A stretch of 64,000 nucleotides of DNA from Shewanella aestuarii. Lineage in GTDB: Bacteria; Pseudomonadota; Gammaproteobacteria; Enterobacterales; Shewanellaceae. Under the pieces are notes generated by a model. It worked only from the letters and a program-made list of their open reading frames with translations, was not told where the DNA came from and ran no database searches. The stretch is from assembly GCF_014647215.1 (NCBI RefSeq), contig NZ_BMOT01000004.1, forward strand, positions 239,285 to 303,284, given 5' to 3'. The position numbers and the translations under genes are program-made. Position 1 is the stretch's first letter. Each line of letters begins with the position of its first letter. Positions 56,050 to 64,000 of this stretch are shown here, piece after piece.

Positions 56050-56100
56050 ATGACAATTCAGCGCAAATTAGATGACATAAAAATGGCAATTTAAAGACAA
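56050..56100 (-). promoter_or_regulatory. Pho-box array upstream of phoX
   Basis: On the plus strand, 7-bp units start at 56050 (ATGACAA), 56072 (ATGACAT), 56083 (ATGGCAA) and 56094 (AAGACAA). Their spacing is 11 or 22 bases, as in PhoB binding sites (7-bp repeats with 4-bp gaps). The unit at 56061 is degenerate. On the minus strand, toward phoX, they read TTGTCAT-like units. The best pair, ATGTCAT and TTGCCAT, matches the CTGTCAT consensus at six and five of seven positions. Confidence 0.72.
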
Positions 56101-56248
56101 TAAGAGCAAATGAGGATAAATGACATAGAGTCATCTTTATCGAGGAAAAGATTTACTATCTGCGATACCTTGAACCGAGTTTCGCAGACAGAAATAACAC
56201 AATGACTGGCTAAAAACCGTATTTTAACCATTTGTTTCTAAAACGATA

Positions 56249-56557
56249 TTAATGCACTTTGCCCGCTAATAACGCTATCCATTGGCTAGGCTGTGCAATG
56301 ATAAACTCGTAAACCTGTTCACTGCATAAAGTGATGCGAATAGCCTCTGTGGTAATTGGAATAATGCCCCCGCCTTTGCCTAAACATTTACCCACAGAAG
56401 CAATATCTGCGCGCTTAAATTGATATGGACCTAACCCGAACGCTTGATTAAATGGCTCAAAAATAACTTCAGATTCAGTAAGCTGCAGCTTACCATCAGC
56501 CCTTGCTACGCCGTTCTGCACAGTAGCGATTGATGATTTTATGAGGTTAACTGACAT
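56249..56557 (-). CDS. GRAM/PH-like domain protein, first of two relatives
   Basis: A 102-residue protein with the pattern of a small PH/GRAM beta-barrel: RADGKLQLTESEVIFEPFNQ, GPYQFKRADIASV and YEFIIAQPSQWIALL. The same arrangement occurs in the 125-residue protein encoded at 58464-58841, so the two are paralogues. GRAM-type folds often bind lipids or other proteins; the bacterial members are uncharacterised. It lies downstream of the DEAD-box helicase on the same strand, 32 bases after its stop. Confidence 0.65.
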   Translation of the reverse strand: MSVNLIKSSIATVQNGVARADGKLQLTESEVIFEPFNQAFGLGPYQFKRADIASVGKCLGKGGGIIPITTEAIRITLCSEQVYEFIIAQPSQWIALLAGKVH

Positions 56558-56589
56558 AATATATCCTTATATGATCTGTTGTTCTTGCC

Positions 56590-57870
56590 CTAACGTTTGC
56601 TTGATTGTGCGAGTGCTTTTTGCCTTGCCTGTTGTTTCAATGAGCCTTTTTTGGTTTTACGTGTCACGGGGGCGATTTGACTTAAGTCAGGCTCAAACCC
56701 TGGGTACCATTGTTGCGGTAATCGTTTATCTAAGTAAGCCTCTAATTTTATCAACAAAGGCTCATCATCAACGCTCAAAAATGTAATTGCTTGCCCAGCT
56801 TGCCCAGCACGGCCTGTGCGGCCAATGCGGTGAACATAATCTTCCTGCTTAAACGGCAGCTCCATATTCACCACGTAATTAAGCTGACTAATATCAATAC
56901 CGCGGGCGGCGACATCCGTCGCCACCAGCGCAGTTAATTGCTCATTCTTAAAGTCGGTAAGTACTTGCTCACGTACCGATTGAGATAAATCAGCATGAAA
57001 GGCTGCCACTTTTACCCCACGTTGACTCATCTGCTTCACCAGTAAATCGGCATCCTGTTTGGTACGGCTAAAAATAAGCACTTGCTGCCATTTTTCAGCC
57101 TGAATAAGTCGACACAGTAGGTCGCATTTTCGCTTGGCATCAACATGATAAACCCGCTCGGTTACCGTCACCGCCGTTTGATTACGGGCATGTGCTTCAA
57201 TCACTTTGGCCTGAGTAAGTAAACGCTTACTGAACGAAAAAACGCTATCGTCTAAGGTCGCCGAAAACAACAGAGTTTGCCGCTGCTTAGGCAAGCGCTT
57301 TAATACTTCAATAATTTCATCACGAAAACCCATATCTAGCATACGGTCGGCTTCATCAATGACAAAATAATCAACCGCAGCCAAGCTCGTCGCGCGTTGG
57401 CGTAGTAAATCTAATAATCGCCCAGGGGTGGCGACAATAATATCTACTCCCGCAGTTAATTGCGCTTTTTGTGCTTGGGTACTCACGCCGCCATAGATTA
57501 ATGCAGCATCAATGGCGCTATCGCCAATAAGTAGGCTTAAATTTTGATGTACCTGCTGAGCCAACTCACGCGTCGGGGTCAAAATTAACGCTTTTGCCAA
57601 TTTGTTTTGCGCCCTGCCATTGCTGAGTTCATGGCAGTCTTGTTGACTTAGCTCTTTTTGACTTTGCTCTTGCTGAATAAGCAATTGATGCAAAATCGGT
57701 AAACAAAATGCCGCCGTTTTGCCCGTGCCTGTTTGCGCGCCCGCCATGACATCTTTACCAGACAAGATGACCGGAATCGCCTGAGCTTGAATGTCGGTAG
57801 CTTGGATGAAGTTAAGTGTGCTTAAACGAGATAATAATTGCGGATGTAAAGCTAACGCGCCAAAAGCCAT
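56590..57870 (-). CDS. DEAD-box RNA helicase, RhlE type
   Basis: A 426-residue helicase with the Q motif LNFIQATDIQAQAIP, motif I AGAQTGTGKTAAF, Ia LTPTRELAQQ, motif II VIDEADRMLDMGF, motif III LLFSATLDDSV, motif V ATDVAARGIDI and VI YVHRIGRTGRAG. The basic C-terminal tail (TRKTKKGSLKQQARQKALAQ) is typical for RNA binding. It probably remodels ribosomal or messenger RNA; the nearest type is RhlE but without the long RhlE tail. It lies between the GNAT gene (gap 111 bases) and the first GRAM-like gene. Confidence 0.92.
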   Translation of the reverse strand: MAFGALALHPQLLSRLSTLNFIQATDIQAQAIPVILSGKDVMAGAQTGTGKTAAFCLPILHQLLIQQEQSQKELSQQDCHELSNGRAQNKLAKALILTPTRELAQQVHQNLSLLIGDSAIDAALIYGGVSTQAQKAQLTAGVDIIVATPGRLLDLLRQRATSLAAVDYFVIDEADRMLDMGFRDEIIEVLKRLPKQRQTLLFSATLDDSVFSFSKRLLTQAKVIEAHARNQTAVTVTERVYHVDAKRKCDLLCRLIQAEKWQQVLIFSRTKQDADLLVKQMSQRGVKVAAFHADLSQSVREQVLTDFKNEQLTALVATDVAARGIDISQLNYVVNMELPFKQEDYVHRIGRTGRAGQAGQAITFLSVDDEPLLIKLEAYLDKRLPQQWYPGFEPDLSQIAPVTRKTKKGSLKQQARQKALAQSSKR

Positions 57871-57981
57871 GGTTGATTCTCCCCGTGTGAACCAAGGATC
57901 TTATCACAAGCTTGAAAATTATAGGATGCAAAAGCAGTAATCAAGCCCAGTAGATGTTGTAGGCATCAAGGCGAGGCTAGA

Positions 57982-58467
57982 CTAGGCCTGTTGATATAAG
58001 TGTAAGCTTTGGGGTAAATCTTGACGCTGCTCATCGGTTAATAGCACTTTTACAAAACCGTAGCGTTTAATTAATGCTAAAGACCCAGCATTATGCGATG
58101 CAATGTAAGCAAATAACGGAACTTGAGGCAATAATGGTAAAAACAGTTTTAATGCTTGGGTGGCAATGCCTTGCCCCCAGTAATTCTGGTCAATCCAGTA
58201 ACCGATTAACCGCCCTTCTATCGCTTTATTATCTTCAGGTTTGTGCCAACTTAACATACTGCCAATAAGCGTATCGTCCAACCAAATCCCCATTGCCAAA
58301 TTACCCGGCACGCTAAGAATATTTTGTTGCCAATGCTGAAAAAACGCCGCGCGTTCCCTTGGCGGGAAATCGCCCATTTGATTGGCAACAGGGTCATGTT
58401 CAAACCTAAATAGCGTGGGTAAATCCGCTGCGGTTATTGGCACTAAACGGATTTGTGCCGCGATCAT
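57982..58467 (-). CDS. GNAT family N-acetyltransferase
   Basis: A 161-residue RimJ/RimL-like acetyltransferase that uses acetyl-CoA. The fold landmarks are IRLVPITAADLPTLFRFEHD, the beta-strand IGYWIDQNYWGQGIATQALKLF with the pyrophosphate-binding QGIAT loop, and the late VPLFAYIASHNAGSLALIKRYGF. The acceptor may be a ribosomal protein, antibiotic or small amine. Its ATG overlaps the stop of the GRAM-like gene upstream in the ATGA manner, so the two are translationally coupled. Confidence 0.9.
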   Translation of the reverse strand: MIAAQIRLVPITAADLPTLFRFEHDPVANQMGDFPPRERAAFFQHWQQNILSVPGNLAMGIWLDDTLIGSMLSWHKPEDNKAIEGRLIGYWIDQNYWGQGIATQALKLFLPLLPQVPLFAYIASHNAGSLALIKRYGFVKVLLTDEQRQDLPQSLHLYQQA

Positions 58468-58841
58468 TTTTCAACGCGCTTAGATGGCGGTTTTGGTGAT
58501 GACTTAAGTGAGGTGGTTGGCGCTAAAGTCGAGCTAATAATTTCATGCCACACTTGAGGCGATGCTAAAATGAAACGAAATTTCTGACTATCAAAGGTGA
58601 TCACTTGAATTGAATCGGCCTCTATCGGAATAAGCCCAGTACCTCGGCTCCAACACATAGCTACCGACTTAATATTGTCCAATTCAATGGCATACGGGCC
58701 ATAATTTAAATCTGGATTAAAAGGTTCAAAATGCAACTGTTCATCTTCAATCCATAACGTCCCCTCAGCACGAAAAGCCCCTTTTTGAATGGTGGCCTGA
58801 GTTGATTCAGTGACGTCATTAGATAAGCCCATTACGAACAT
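58464..58841 (-). CDS. GRAM/PH-like domain protein, second of two relatives
   Basis: A paralogue of the protein at 56249-56557: RAEGTLWIEDEQLHFEPFNP, GPYAIELDNIKSV and FRFILASPQVWHEII align with the same segments there. The frame reaches an ATG at 58853, but GGAG lies six bases before the ATG at 58841, giving 125 residues. The C-terminal 20 residues (SSPKPPSKRVEK) are a basic extra tail. It is coupled to the GNAT gene by a 4-base overlap. A CRP-like site abuts the upstream side. Confidence 0.68.
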   Translation of the reverse strand: MFVMGLSNDVTESTQATIQKGAFRAEGTLWIEDEQLHFEPFNPDLNYGPYAIELDNIKSVAMCWSRGTGLIPIEADSIQVITFDSQKFRFILASPQVWHEIISSTLAPTTSLKSSPKPPSKRVEK

Positions 58842-58854
58842 ATGTGTCTCCATT

Positions 58855-58870
58855 TGTGATCTAGATCATT
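58855..58870. promoter_or_regulatory. CRP-like site
   Basis: TGTGATCTAGATCATT has a full TGTGA half and three of five bases of the TCACA half, in the standard 6-base spacing. It lies 14 bases upstream of the GRAM-like gene start, so it could control that gene or, less likely, the DsbA-family gene 150 bases away. Confidence 0.4.
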
Positions 58871-59020
58871 AGTATAACGGCTCGCTTAGGCATCTCAAGC
58901 TTTGTTGTGTTTATTTAGTGCATTGAAAATATTTAATTTTTAACTGTTTATAAATGCTAAGCAATTGATTAATAAAATATGGCATCATGTCCCCACGGTC
59001 AGTGAATCAAGCTAGCAACC

Positions 59021-59674
59021 ATGAAAAAAGCCACCTTATATTATGTTTATGACCCAATGTGCAGTTGGTGTTGGGGTTACCACATCACATGGATAACGCT
59101 ACAACAAAAGTTAGCCGTCATAATGCCAGATGTCACCGTTCAGTATGTCTTGGGTGGGCTAGCTGCGGATAGTGATGTGCCGATGCCAAAAGACATGCAA
59201 CAATTTTTGCAGCAAACCTGGCACAAGATCCACCAGCAATTAGGCACGGTATTTAACCATGATTTTTGGACACGCTGCCAACCCAGACGTTCGACATATC
59301 CGAGTTGTCGCGCAGCCATTATCGCTCGCCAATCTGAACAAGAAGCGCAAATGATCCATGCCATACAGCAGGCGTATTATTTACAGGCTAAAAACCCATC
59401 GAATATTGAAGTATTAACTGATATCGCCGTAAACTTAGGTATTGAAAAACAGCATTTTATGCAGCAAATGCGCAGTGATGAATTGAATCAGCAATTAATG
59501 ACCGAACTGGCCTTTGCAAGGCAATTACCCATTCAAGGTTTTCCGTCATTAGTGCTGCAATACCAACATCAGTTGTTCCCTATACTGCTTGATTATCAAG
59601 ATGCAGACCCAAGCCTAAATCACATCAAGCAACTGATTAAAGACAGCGCCCAATCGTCAATAACACTTAAATAG
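59021..59674 (+). CDS. DsbA family (FrnE-like) thioredoxin-fold protein
   Basis: A 217-residue protein with the active-site motif CSWC in YDPMCSWCWGYH, and conserved later segments WHKIHQQLGTVFNHDFW and IQGFPSLVLQ with the cis-proline before the SLVL strand. There is no signal peptide, so it is cytoplasmic, as in the FrnE/2-hydroxychromene isomerase-like branch. The partner is unknown. The PTP-like gene begins 7 bases downstream, so the pair is probably an operon. Confidence 0.9.
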   Translation: MKKATLYYVYDPMCSWCWGYHITWITLQQKLAVIMPDVTVQYVLGGLAADSDVPMPKDMQQFLQQTWHKIHQQLGTVFNHDFWTRCQPRRSTYPSCRAAIIARQSEQEAQMIHAIQQAYYLQAKNPSNIEVLTDIAVNLGIEKQHFMQQMRSDELNQQLMTELAFARQLPIQGFPSLVLQYQHQLFPILLDYQDADPSLNHIKQLIKDSAQSSITLK

Positions 59675-59681
59675 GCAAACC

Positions 59682-60233
59682 ATGAAATTATTAAACATCA
59701 TCAACTTAGTTGCATCACTCCTGTTAATAAGCACCCATACTATGGCTAACAACGACAAAATAGATACCGATAAATTACAGCAGATTAAAGCTGTTAAATT
59801 TAATAATAATCAGGTTATTACCGCTGGGCTACCAACAATAGAAGAGTTTAGTTTATTGCAACAAGCAGGGGTGAAAACCGTGATCAACTTAATTCCTCAT
59901 AACAACCCCAATGCCCTTAAGAATGAGCAGCAAATCGTCACCGACCTTGGCATGCAATACCATAATATCAGCGTTGATTGGCAACAACCGACGCTTGAAA
60001 ACGTTGATCAATTTTTTGCCTTAATGCAAGCCAATAATAACCAAGCTGTGGTGGTGCACTGCGCGGCAAATTATCGTGCGTCTGCGTTTTATTATCTGTA
60101 TTTGGTCACCCAGCAACATCAAGCAGTAGACATCAATAACGTCTTGTCACCATGGGGAGATTTGCCAACAAGCTTTAAAGCATACCCGCAATGGCAAGCA
60201 TTAATAGAAACGGTAAAACAAAAATATCAGTAA
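59682..60233 (+). CDS. Secreted protein tyrosine phosphatase-like protein with short P-loop
   Basis: A 183-residue protein with a signal peptide (NLVASLLLISTHTMA, cleavage near residue 22), so it is periplasmic. The fold matches the PTP-like/BLH-type phosphatases (ITAGLPTIEEFSLLQQAGVKTVINL, then the WPD-like NISVDWQQPTLENV region). The P-loop reads VHCAANYRAS: four residues between Cys and Arg instead of the usual five. Phosphatase activity is therefore uncertain; substrate is unknown. Confidence 0.8.
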   Translation: MKLLNIINLVASLLLISTHTMANNDKIDTDKLQQIKAVKFNNNQVITAGLPTIEEFSLLQQAGVKTVINLIPHNNPNALKNEQQIVTDLGMQYHNISVDWQQPTLENVDQFFALMQANNNQAVVVHCAANYRASAFYYLYLVTQQHQAVDINNVLSPWGDLPTSFKAYPQWQALIETVKQKYQ

Positions 60234-60381
60234 CGTATCAGCTTAATTGATACAACAAACTCCAAAATAAGTACTTTATAGTGTCTACATTCAGTATCGG
60301 CACCTATTTACAATCACCTAAGCTGTTATACTTGTAGCGCATTAAGTACCTAAAATTTGATTAGCCAACATGAGGCAATGA

Positions 60382-61062
60382 ATGGCAGCAACTACACGCG
60401 GATTTTTGGGTTGGGTATGGCTAATCACTTGGAGTGGCACGTTATTATTGGCGCTGAGCCTATTGGTGTTGCGGTTTGTGCCACCACCAACAAGCTCATT
60501 TATGCTCCAAAGTCCGTATCCGGTAAGCTACCAATGGATCGATATTGATAAACTGCCCTCCCGCGTTCCCTTGGCGTTGGTTGCCTCAGAAGATCAACAT
60601 TTTCCAGCTCACTTTGGCCTCGACTTAACCTCTATTACAGATGCCTTGACGCAACATGACAAAGGTAAAGGCCTTAGGGGTGCCAGCACTATTACTCAAC
60701 AAACCGCCAAAAACCTGTTTTTATGGTCGGGAAGAAGCTATGTGCGTAAAGGGTTAGAAGCTATGTTAGCGGTCAGTATTGAAGTGATTTGGGGTAAAAA
60801 ACGGATTTTAGAAGTGTATTTAAACGTAGCGGAATTTGGCCAAGGCATTTATGGTGTTGAAGCCGCCAGCCTACATTACTTTGATAAATCGGCAAGGTAT
60901 CTCAGCATTGATGAAGCCGCCCAATTAGCCGTGTTATTGCCAAGCCCACGTAAGCGCAATCCGCATGATTTAACCCCTTACCTGCAACAAAGGGTTAGCT
61001 GGGTTAAACGGCAAATGCGCCAACTTGGCAGTGATTATCTTGCACCTATTCTGACCAACTAA
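60382..61062 (+). CDS. mtgA: Monofunctional biosynthetic peptidoglycan transglycosylase
   Basis: A 226-residue membrane-anchored enzyme that polymerises lipid II into glycan strands. The N-terminal anchor is WLITWSGTLLLALSLLVL. Glycosyltransferase motifs are complete: LVASEDQHFPAHFGLDL (catalytic Glu), GASTITQQTAKNLFLW, SYVRKGLEAMLAV and KKRILEVYLNVAEFGQGIYGVEAAS. It is a single gene, with a perfect 11-bp hairpin at 61077-61104 just after it. Confidence 0.96.
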   Translation: MAATTRGFLGWVWLITWSGTLLLALSLLVLRFVPPPTSSFMLQSPYPVSYQWIDIDKLPSRVPLALVASEDQHFPAHFGLDLTSITDALTQHDKGKGLRGASTITQQTAKNLFLWSGRSYVRKGLEAMLAVSIEVIWGKKRILEVYLNVAEFGQGIYGVEAASLHYFDKSARYLSIDEAAQLAVLLPSPRKRNPHDLTPYLQQRVSWVKRQMRQLGSDYLAPILTN

Positions 61063-61076
61063 GCTTATTTCAGGGT

Positions 61077-61104
61077 AATTAACGCCTATTAACAGGCGTT
61101 AATT
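61077..61104 (+). terminator. Hairpin after mtgA
   Basis: AATTAACGCCT and AGGCGTTAATT form a perfect 11-bp stem with a 6-base loop. It lacks a T-run, so it may terminate weakly or regulate the next gene. Confidence 0.5.
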
Positions 61105-61177
61105 AACAGGATTTACCCCCTATTTACTGCTAGAATACCGCCTTATTTTGATCCGCTTGTGACGATTAAGGCTGGCT

Positions 61178-63112
61178 ATGACCGTTCTGCTAATGACACC
61201 TCCAATGACCCAATTGAATACGCCTTATCCGGCAACCGCGTATTTAACCGGTTTTTTACGCTCACGAGGCTATGACGCGGTACAACGAGATCCAGCAATC
61301 GAGCTGTTTCTTGAAATGATGACAGCTCCAGCACTCGAGATTATTCGTCAACATGTTGAAGAGAACTTCGAGCACTTTGAAGACGATGAACTGCCCGATG
61401 CCATCTTTACATTTTTAGCTGAATTTGATCGTTACCATCTGACCGTAGAAAGCGCGATCCGCTTTTTGCAGGGCAAAGATCCAAGCCTAGCCATGCGGAT
61501 CAACACCCGTCGATTTTTACCCGAAGGCCCAGCCTTTGATGCCATAGCGCAAATGGAAGCCGTATCGGGTGATGTTTTACAGGCCGCTTTCGGTAATTTA
61601 GGCGTACAGGATAAAGCCAAGTATTTAGCCACCCTGTTTATCAATGATTTGTCATCGGTTATTACTCAGGGTGTAGACCCGTATTTTGAAGTTAGCCGTT
61701 ATGGTGAACGTCTCGCCGCAGCGAATCCAAGCTTTGACGATCTCTACAACACCCTGACAGGCGAGCCTAGCTTTAGCTCAGAAATTTTAGCACAATTAGT
61801 AGAGCACTATTTAGAAGACACCCAACCTAGCGTCGTTGCACTTACCGTGCCTTTTCCCGGTAATATGTTAGGCGCATTGCGGATTGCACAAACCTGTAAA
61901 GCCATCAACCCTGACATTCCCATTGTGTTAGGTGGCGGTTTTGTTAATACCGAACTGCGCGCACTGAAAGACCCACGGGTGTTTGAGTTTATCGACTTTA
62001 TTTGTTTAGACGATGGCGAGCGGCCATTAATGACCTTGCTGGAATACTTTGAAGGCAAGCGAGAAGTTGACGAGCTAGTACGTACTTACTTTTTAGCCGA
62101 AGATGAACATGGCCAAGCATACGTTCATCTCAATCAAAACAACGAGCTACACGACATTCCACAGTCTGAAGTTGGCGCACCGATTTACGATGGGTTGCCA
62201 TTAGATGAATATCTGTCGTTATGTGAAATGCTTAACCCAATGCATCGTATTTGGAGTGATGGCCGTTGGAACAAACTCACCATTGCCCACGGTTGTTACT
62301 GGCGTAAATGCAGTTTTTGCGATGTCAGTTTAGATTATATTGACCGCTATGATACCGCAGGTGCCGATATTCTGGTTGATAGAATTGAAGCCCTTATCGC
62401 CGAAACTGGCCAAACAGGCTTTCATTTTGTTGATGAAGCCTTGCCACCGAAAACCTTATTTGCCTTTGCCAAACGCTTAATTGAACGCAACGTGGTGATC
62501 AGTTGGTGGGGCAATATCCGTTTTGAACGTACTTTCAGCCCAGCCCGTTGCCAATTGCTGGCCGACTCAGGTTGTATCGCCGTCAGCGGTGGTCTTGAGG
62601 TTGCATCAGACAGATTACTCAAGCTGATGAAAAAAGGCGTGAGCGTTGAACGTGTTGCCCAAGTGACCAAAGCGTTCAGCGACGCTGGCATATTGGTACA
62701 TGCTTACCTCATGTATGGCTTCCCCACTCAAACTGAGCAAGAAACCGTCGACTCGTTAGAAATGGTGCGCCAATTAATGCAGCAAGGGTGTTTTCAATCT
62801 GCCTACTGGCACCGATTTGTTGCCACAGCCCACAGCCCAATAGGTATGAACCCAGAGCAATTTGGTATTACGCTTGATGAACGCCCTGAGGTCTTTTTTG
62901 CTGAAAACGATGTCGAGTTCACCGACCCAACCGGAACCGATCACGACATGCTCGGTGAAGGATTACGTAAAGCGCTTTACAACTACATGCACGGTATCGG
63001 TTTTGAGCAACCCATGAGCTTTTGGTTCAACCAACCTGTTTGCCGTACCACCATGAAAAAAGACATGATTGCAAAAGCGATTAGCCATTTTATTTTGAGT
63101 CAAGAAGAGTAA
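61178..63112 (+). CDS. B12-binding radical SAM protein
   Basis: A 644-residue protein. The N-terminal 230-300 region has the B12-binding-like TVPFPGNMLGALRIA and IPIVLGGGFVNTE segments, and then the radical SAM core with the cluster motif CYWRKCSFC at about residue 375. The core continues with FHFVDEALPPK, ISWWGNIRFERTF and SGCIAVSGGLEVASDRLLKLM. Four residues separate the first two cluster cysteines here, rather than three. The reaction is unknown; relatives transfer methyl groups or rearrange carbon skeletons. It is monocistronic, with a structured hairpin just after it. Confidence 0.9.
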   Translation: MTVLLMTPPMTQLNTPYPATAYLTGFLRSRGYDAVQRDPAIELFLEMMTAPALEIIRQHVEENFEHFEDDELPDAIFTFLAEFDRYHLTVESAIRFLQGKDPSLAMRINTRRFLPEGPAFDAIAQMEAVSGDVLQAAFGNLGVQDKAKYLATLFINDLSSVITQGVDPYFEVSRYGERLAAANPSFDDLYNTLTGEPSFSSEILAQLVEHYLEDTQPSVVALTVPFPGNMLGALRIAQTCKAINPDIPIVLGGGFVNTELRALKDPRVFEFIDFICLDDGERPLMTLLEYFEGKREVDELVRTYFLAEDEHGQAYVHLNQNNELHDIPQSEVGAPIYDGLPLDEYLSLCEMLNPMHRIWSDGRWNKLTIAHGCYWRKCSFCDVSLDYIDRYDTAGADILVDRIEALIAETGQTGFHFVDEALPPKTLFAFAKRLIERNVVISWWGNIRFERTFSPARCQLLADSGCIAVSGGLEVASDRLLKLMKKGVSVERVAQVTKAFSDAGILVHAYLMYGFPTQTEQETVDSLEMVRQLMQQGCFQSAYWHRFVATAHSPIGMNPEQFGITLDERPEVFFAENDVEFTDPTGTDHDMLGEGLRKALYNYMHGIGFEQPMSFWFNQPVCRTTMKKDMIAKAISHFILSQEE

Positions 63113-63126
63113 AGCGGTTTAAGCAC

Positions 63127-63167
63127 ATTTAACCTCAGCCAATGGTCATCACATTGGCGGGTTAAAT
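63127..63167. terminator. Nested hairpin between convergent genes
   Basis: ATTTAACC and GGTTAAAT form an outer stem and GCCAATG with CATTGGC an inner one, 15 bases past the radical SAM stop. No T-run follows, so termination is likely but unproven. Confidence 0.5.
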
Positions 63168-63202
63168 CAGTTTCGTCTGTACCTAAAGTAACCCCTATCA
63201 AT

Positions 63203-63874
63203 TTAATAACTTAGCATTAAAGTAGATGGATCGTCTGTTTCAATATAAACAGCTTTAAACTTTTTAACGCCATTATCACCTTCGACTATATTCGAAAAAG
63301 AATAGTTGCTGGTAAATTGTGATAGCGCACTGACATTTTCATCATTACCTTCAAAGTCAAACGAAACCAGACAGATTTTTCCTGCACAGGAATAACTTTC
63401 TGAATAAATTTGTACATCTTCTAATTTGTAAATACTGTCTAATAAGGTACTTTCTCGCAACGAGGCATTGTCAGTTTTTTCTATTGAGTCAACGCGTTCA
63501 ATCAGCTGTTTGAAGTCAATAATATTAAATGTATCTTCTAAAGCGACGCTAGATACCTCACCATCCTCATTCAAGAAAGCTGATGTAAACTGATCTGCAC
63601 TGTAAAAGTTCTGTTCGGTTAAATGATTAAGCTGACGAAAAAAGTCGTCATTGTTGCCATCATTTACATCTTGGATAATAGTACTCTGCGGAGTTGAATC
63701 GACGGGGATTTGTACTGTTTCAATCAAGTTTTGTTGATTTAAGGAGGGCTTATTTTTTGAAACAGAAGTGTTTTCGGTGTTAGCCACGGTTATAGTCGTT
63801 TCGGTATCAGATTCTGCAAAATATAAATAAGCCACCAATGATAAAGCTACTGAACTGATTACTATTTTTTTCAT
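63203..63874 (-). CDS. Hypothetical exported protein
   Basis: The frame extends to 63910, but AAGGAT lies before the ATG at 63874, which begins MKKIVISSVALSLVAYLYFA, a signal or anchor; this gives 223 residues. The mature part is acidic with a mostly disordered first 60 residues rich in Thr, Asn and Gln, and then a folded region with two cysteines (SYSCAGKICLVSF), which may form a disulfide. The last region ends IETDDPSTLML. I recognise no family. It stands alone at the window edge. Confidence 0.7.
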   Translation of the reverse strand: MKKIVISSVALSLVAYLYFAESDTETTITVANTENTSVSKNKPSLNQQNLIETVQIPVDSTPQSTIIQDVNDGNNDDFFRQLNHLTEQNFYSADQFTSAFLNEDGEVSSVALEDTFNIIDFKQLIERVDSIEKTDNASLRESTLLDSIYKLEDVQIYSESYSCAGKICLVSFDFEGNDENVSALSQFTSNYSFSNIVEGDNGVKKFKAVYIETDDPSTLMLSY

Positions 63875-64000
63875 ATACATCCTTATATACATTGAGTATT
63901 TCCATATCAACCAACCTGAAAAACATCCAAATTAACCTGAGCTTCGGATAAGAAATTAGCTCCCCAAAGGAACTAAATGCTCGTTCCTTGATCCGATCAT

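Larger units (their letters stand above)
55945..56248. other. Intergenic region upstream of phoX
   Basis: This 304-base region holds the putative Pho-box array and -10 element of phoX, described separately. The right half, toward the GRAM-like gene stop, is AT-rich with no supported open frame. Confidence 0.5.

Noticed and set aside
63911..64000. Terminal 90 bases
   Set aside because: No gene, repeat or RNA could be supported.

Overview
The window is an ordinary chromosomal stretch of a gammaproteobacterium, most probably a marine Shewanella or close relative. Supporting this are a full-length RapA, MetJ/MetB/MetL/MetF, RraB, CmoM, a TorF-type porin, DUF3016, DUF4240 and DUF3530 proteins, many c-di-GMP enzymes, moderate-to-low GC and dense intrinsic terminators. 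The genus is inference. I see no rRNA, tRNA, CRISPR array, prophage, transposase or integrase.

Layout: 1-7.2 kb (minus) holds the N-terminal part of a secreted zinc metalloprotease (cut by the window edge), a 1235-residue hybrid histidine kinase and a PIN-PhoH ATPase. 7.5-11.4 kb (plus) has rapA and a DUF3530 protein. A crotonase (minus) follows, then a two-gene plus operon of a receiver-CheC-like protein and a PAS-GGDEF cyclase. 14.8-19.4 kb (minus) carries rraB, plsC and a zinc-uptake operon (small His/Cys protein, His-rich outer-membrane protein, substrate-binding protein, permease) without an ATPase gene. 19.6-36.4 kb is mixed housekeeping and signalling: MscS channel, aldo/keto reductase, MaoC protein, cmoM, cheD, TraB/GumN protein, EAL-CBS-GGDEF protein, double receiver, HU, TorF porin, PDC membrane protein and a QEGLA-motif putative metalloprotease.

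36.5-45 kb (minus) contains an RcsF-like lipoprotein, an AGCS symporter, a SRPBCC protein, a Cys-rich CWC protein, metF and metBL, with divergent metJ; tandem MetJ operators precede metF and lie between metB and metJ. 45-50.6 kb has a TauE/SafE exporter, a CSS-EAL phosphodiesterase, an RluA-family synthase, a Lon-substrate-domain protein and a patatin.

50.7-64 kb includes a YhcH-family protein, a three-domain cysteine desulfurase / persulfide-dioxygenase-like / rhodanese fusion, a Tat-exported PhoX phosphatase with a putative Pho-box array, two related GRAM/PH-like proteins around a GNAT and a DEAD-box helicase, a DsbA-family protein, a PTP-like protein with a short P-loop, mtgA, a B12-binding radical SAM protein and an unknown secreted protein.

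The strongest candidates for something under-described are the 766-residue sulfur-transfer fusion and the zinc operon lacking an ATPase. Several starts were moved from the longest open frame on Shine-Dalgarno, signal-peptide or family-length grounds; each entry says so.
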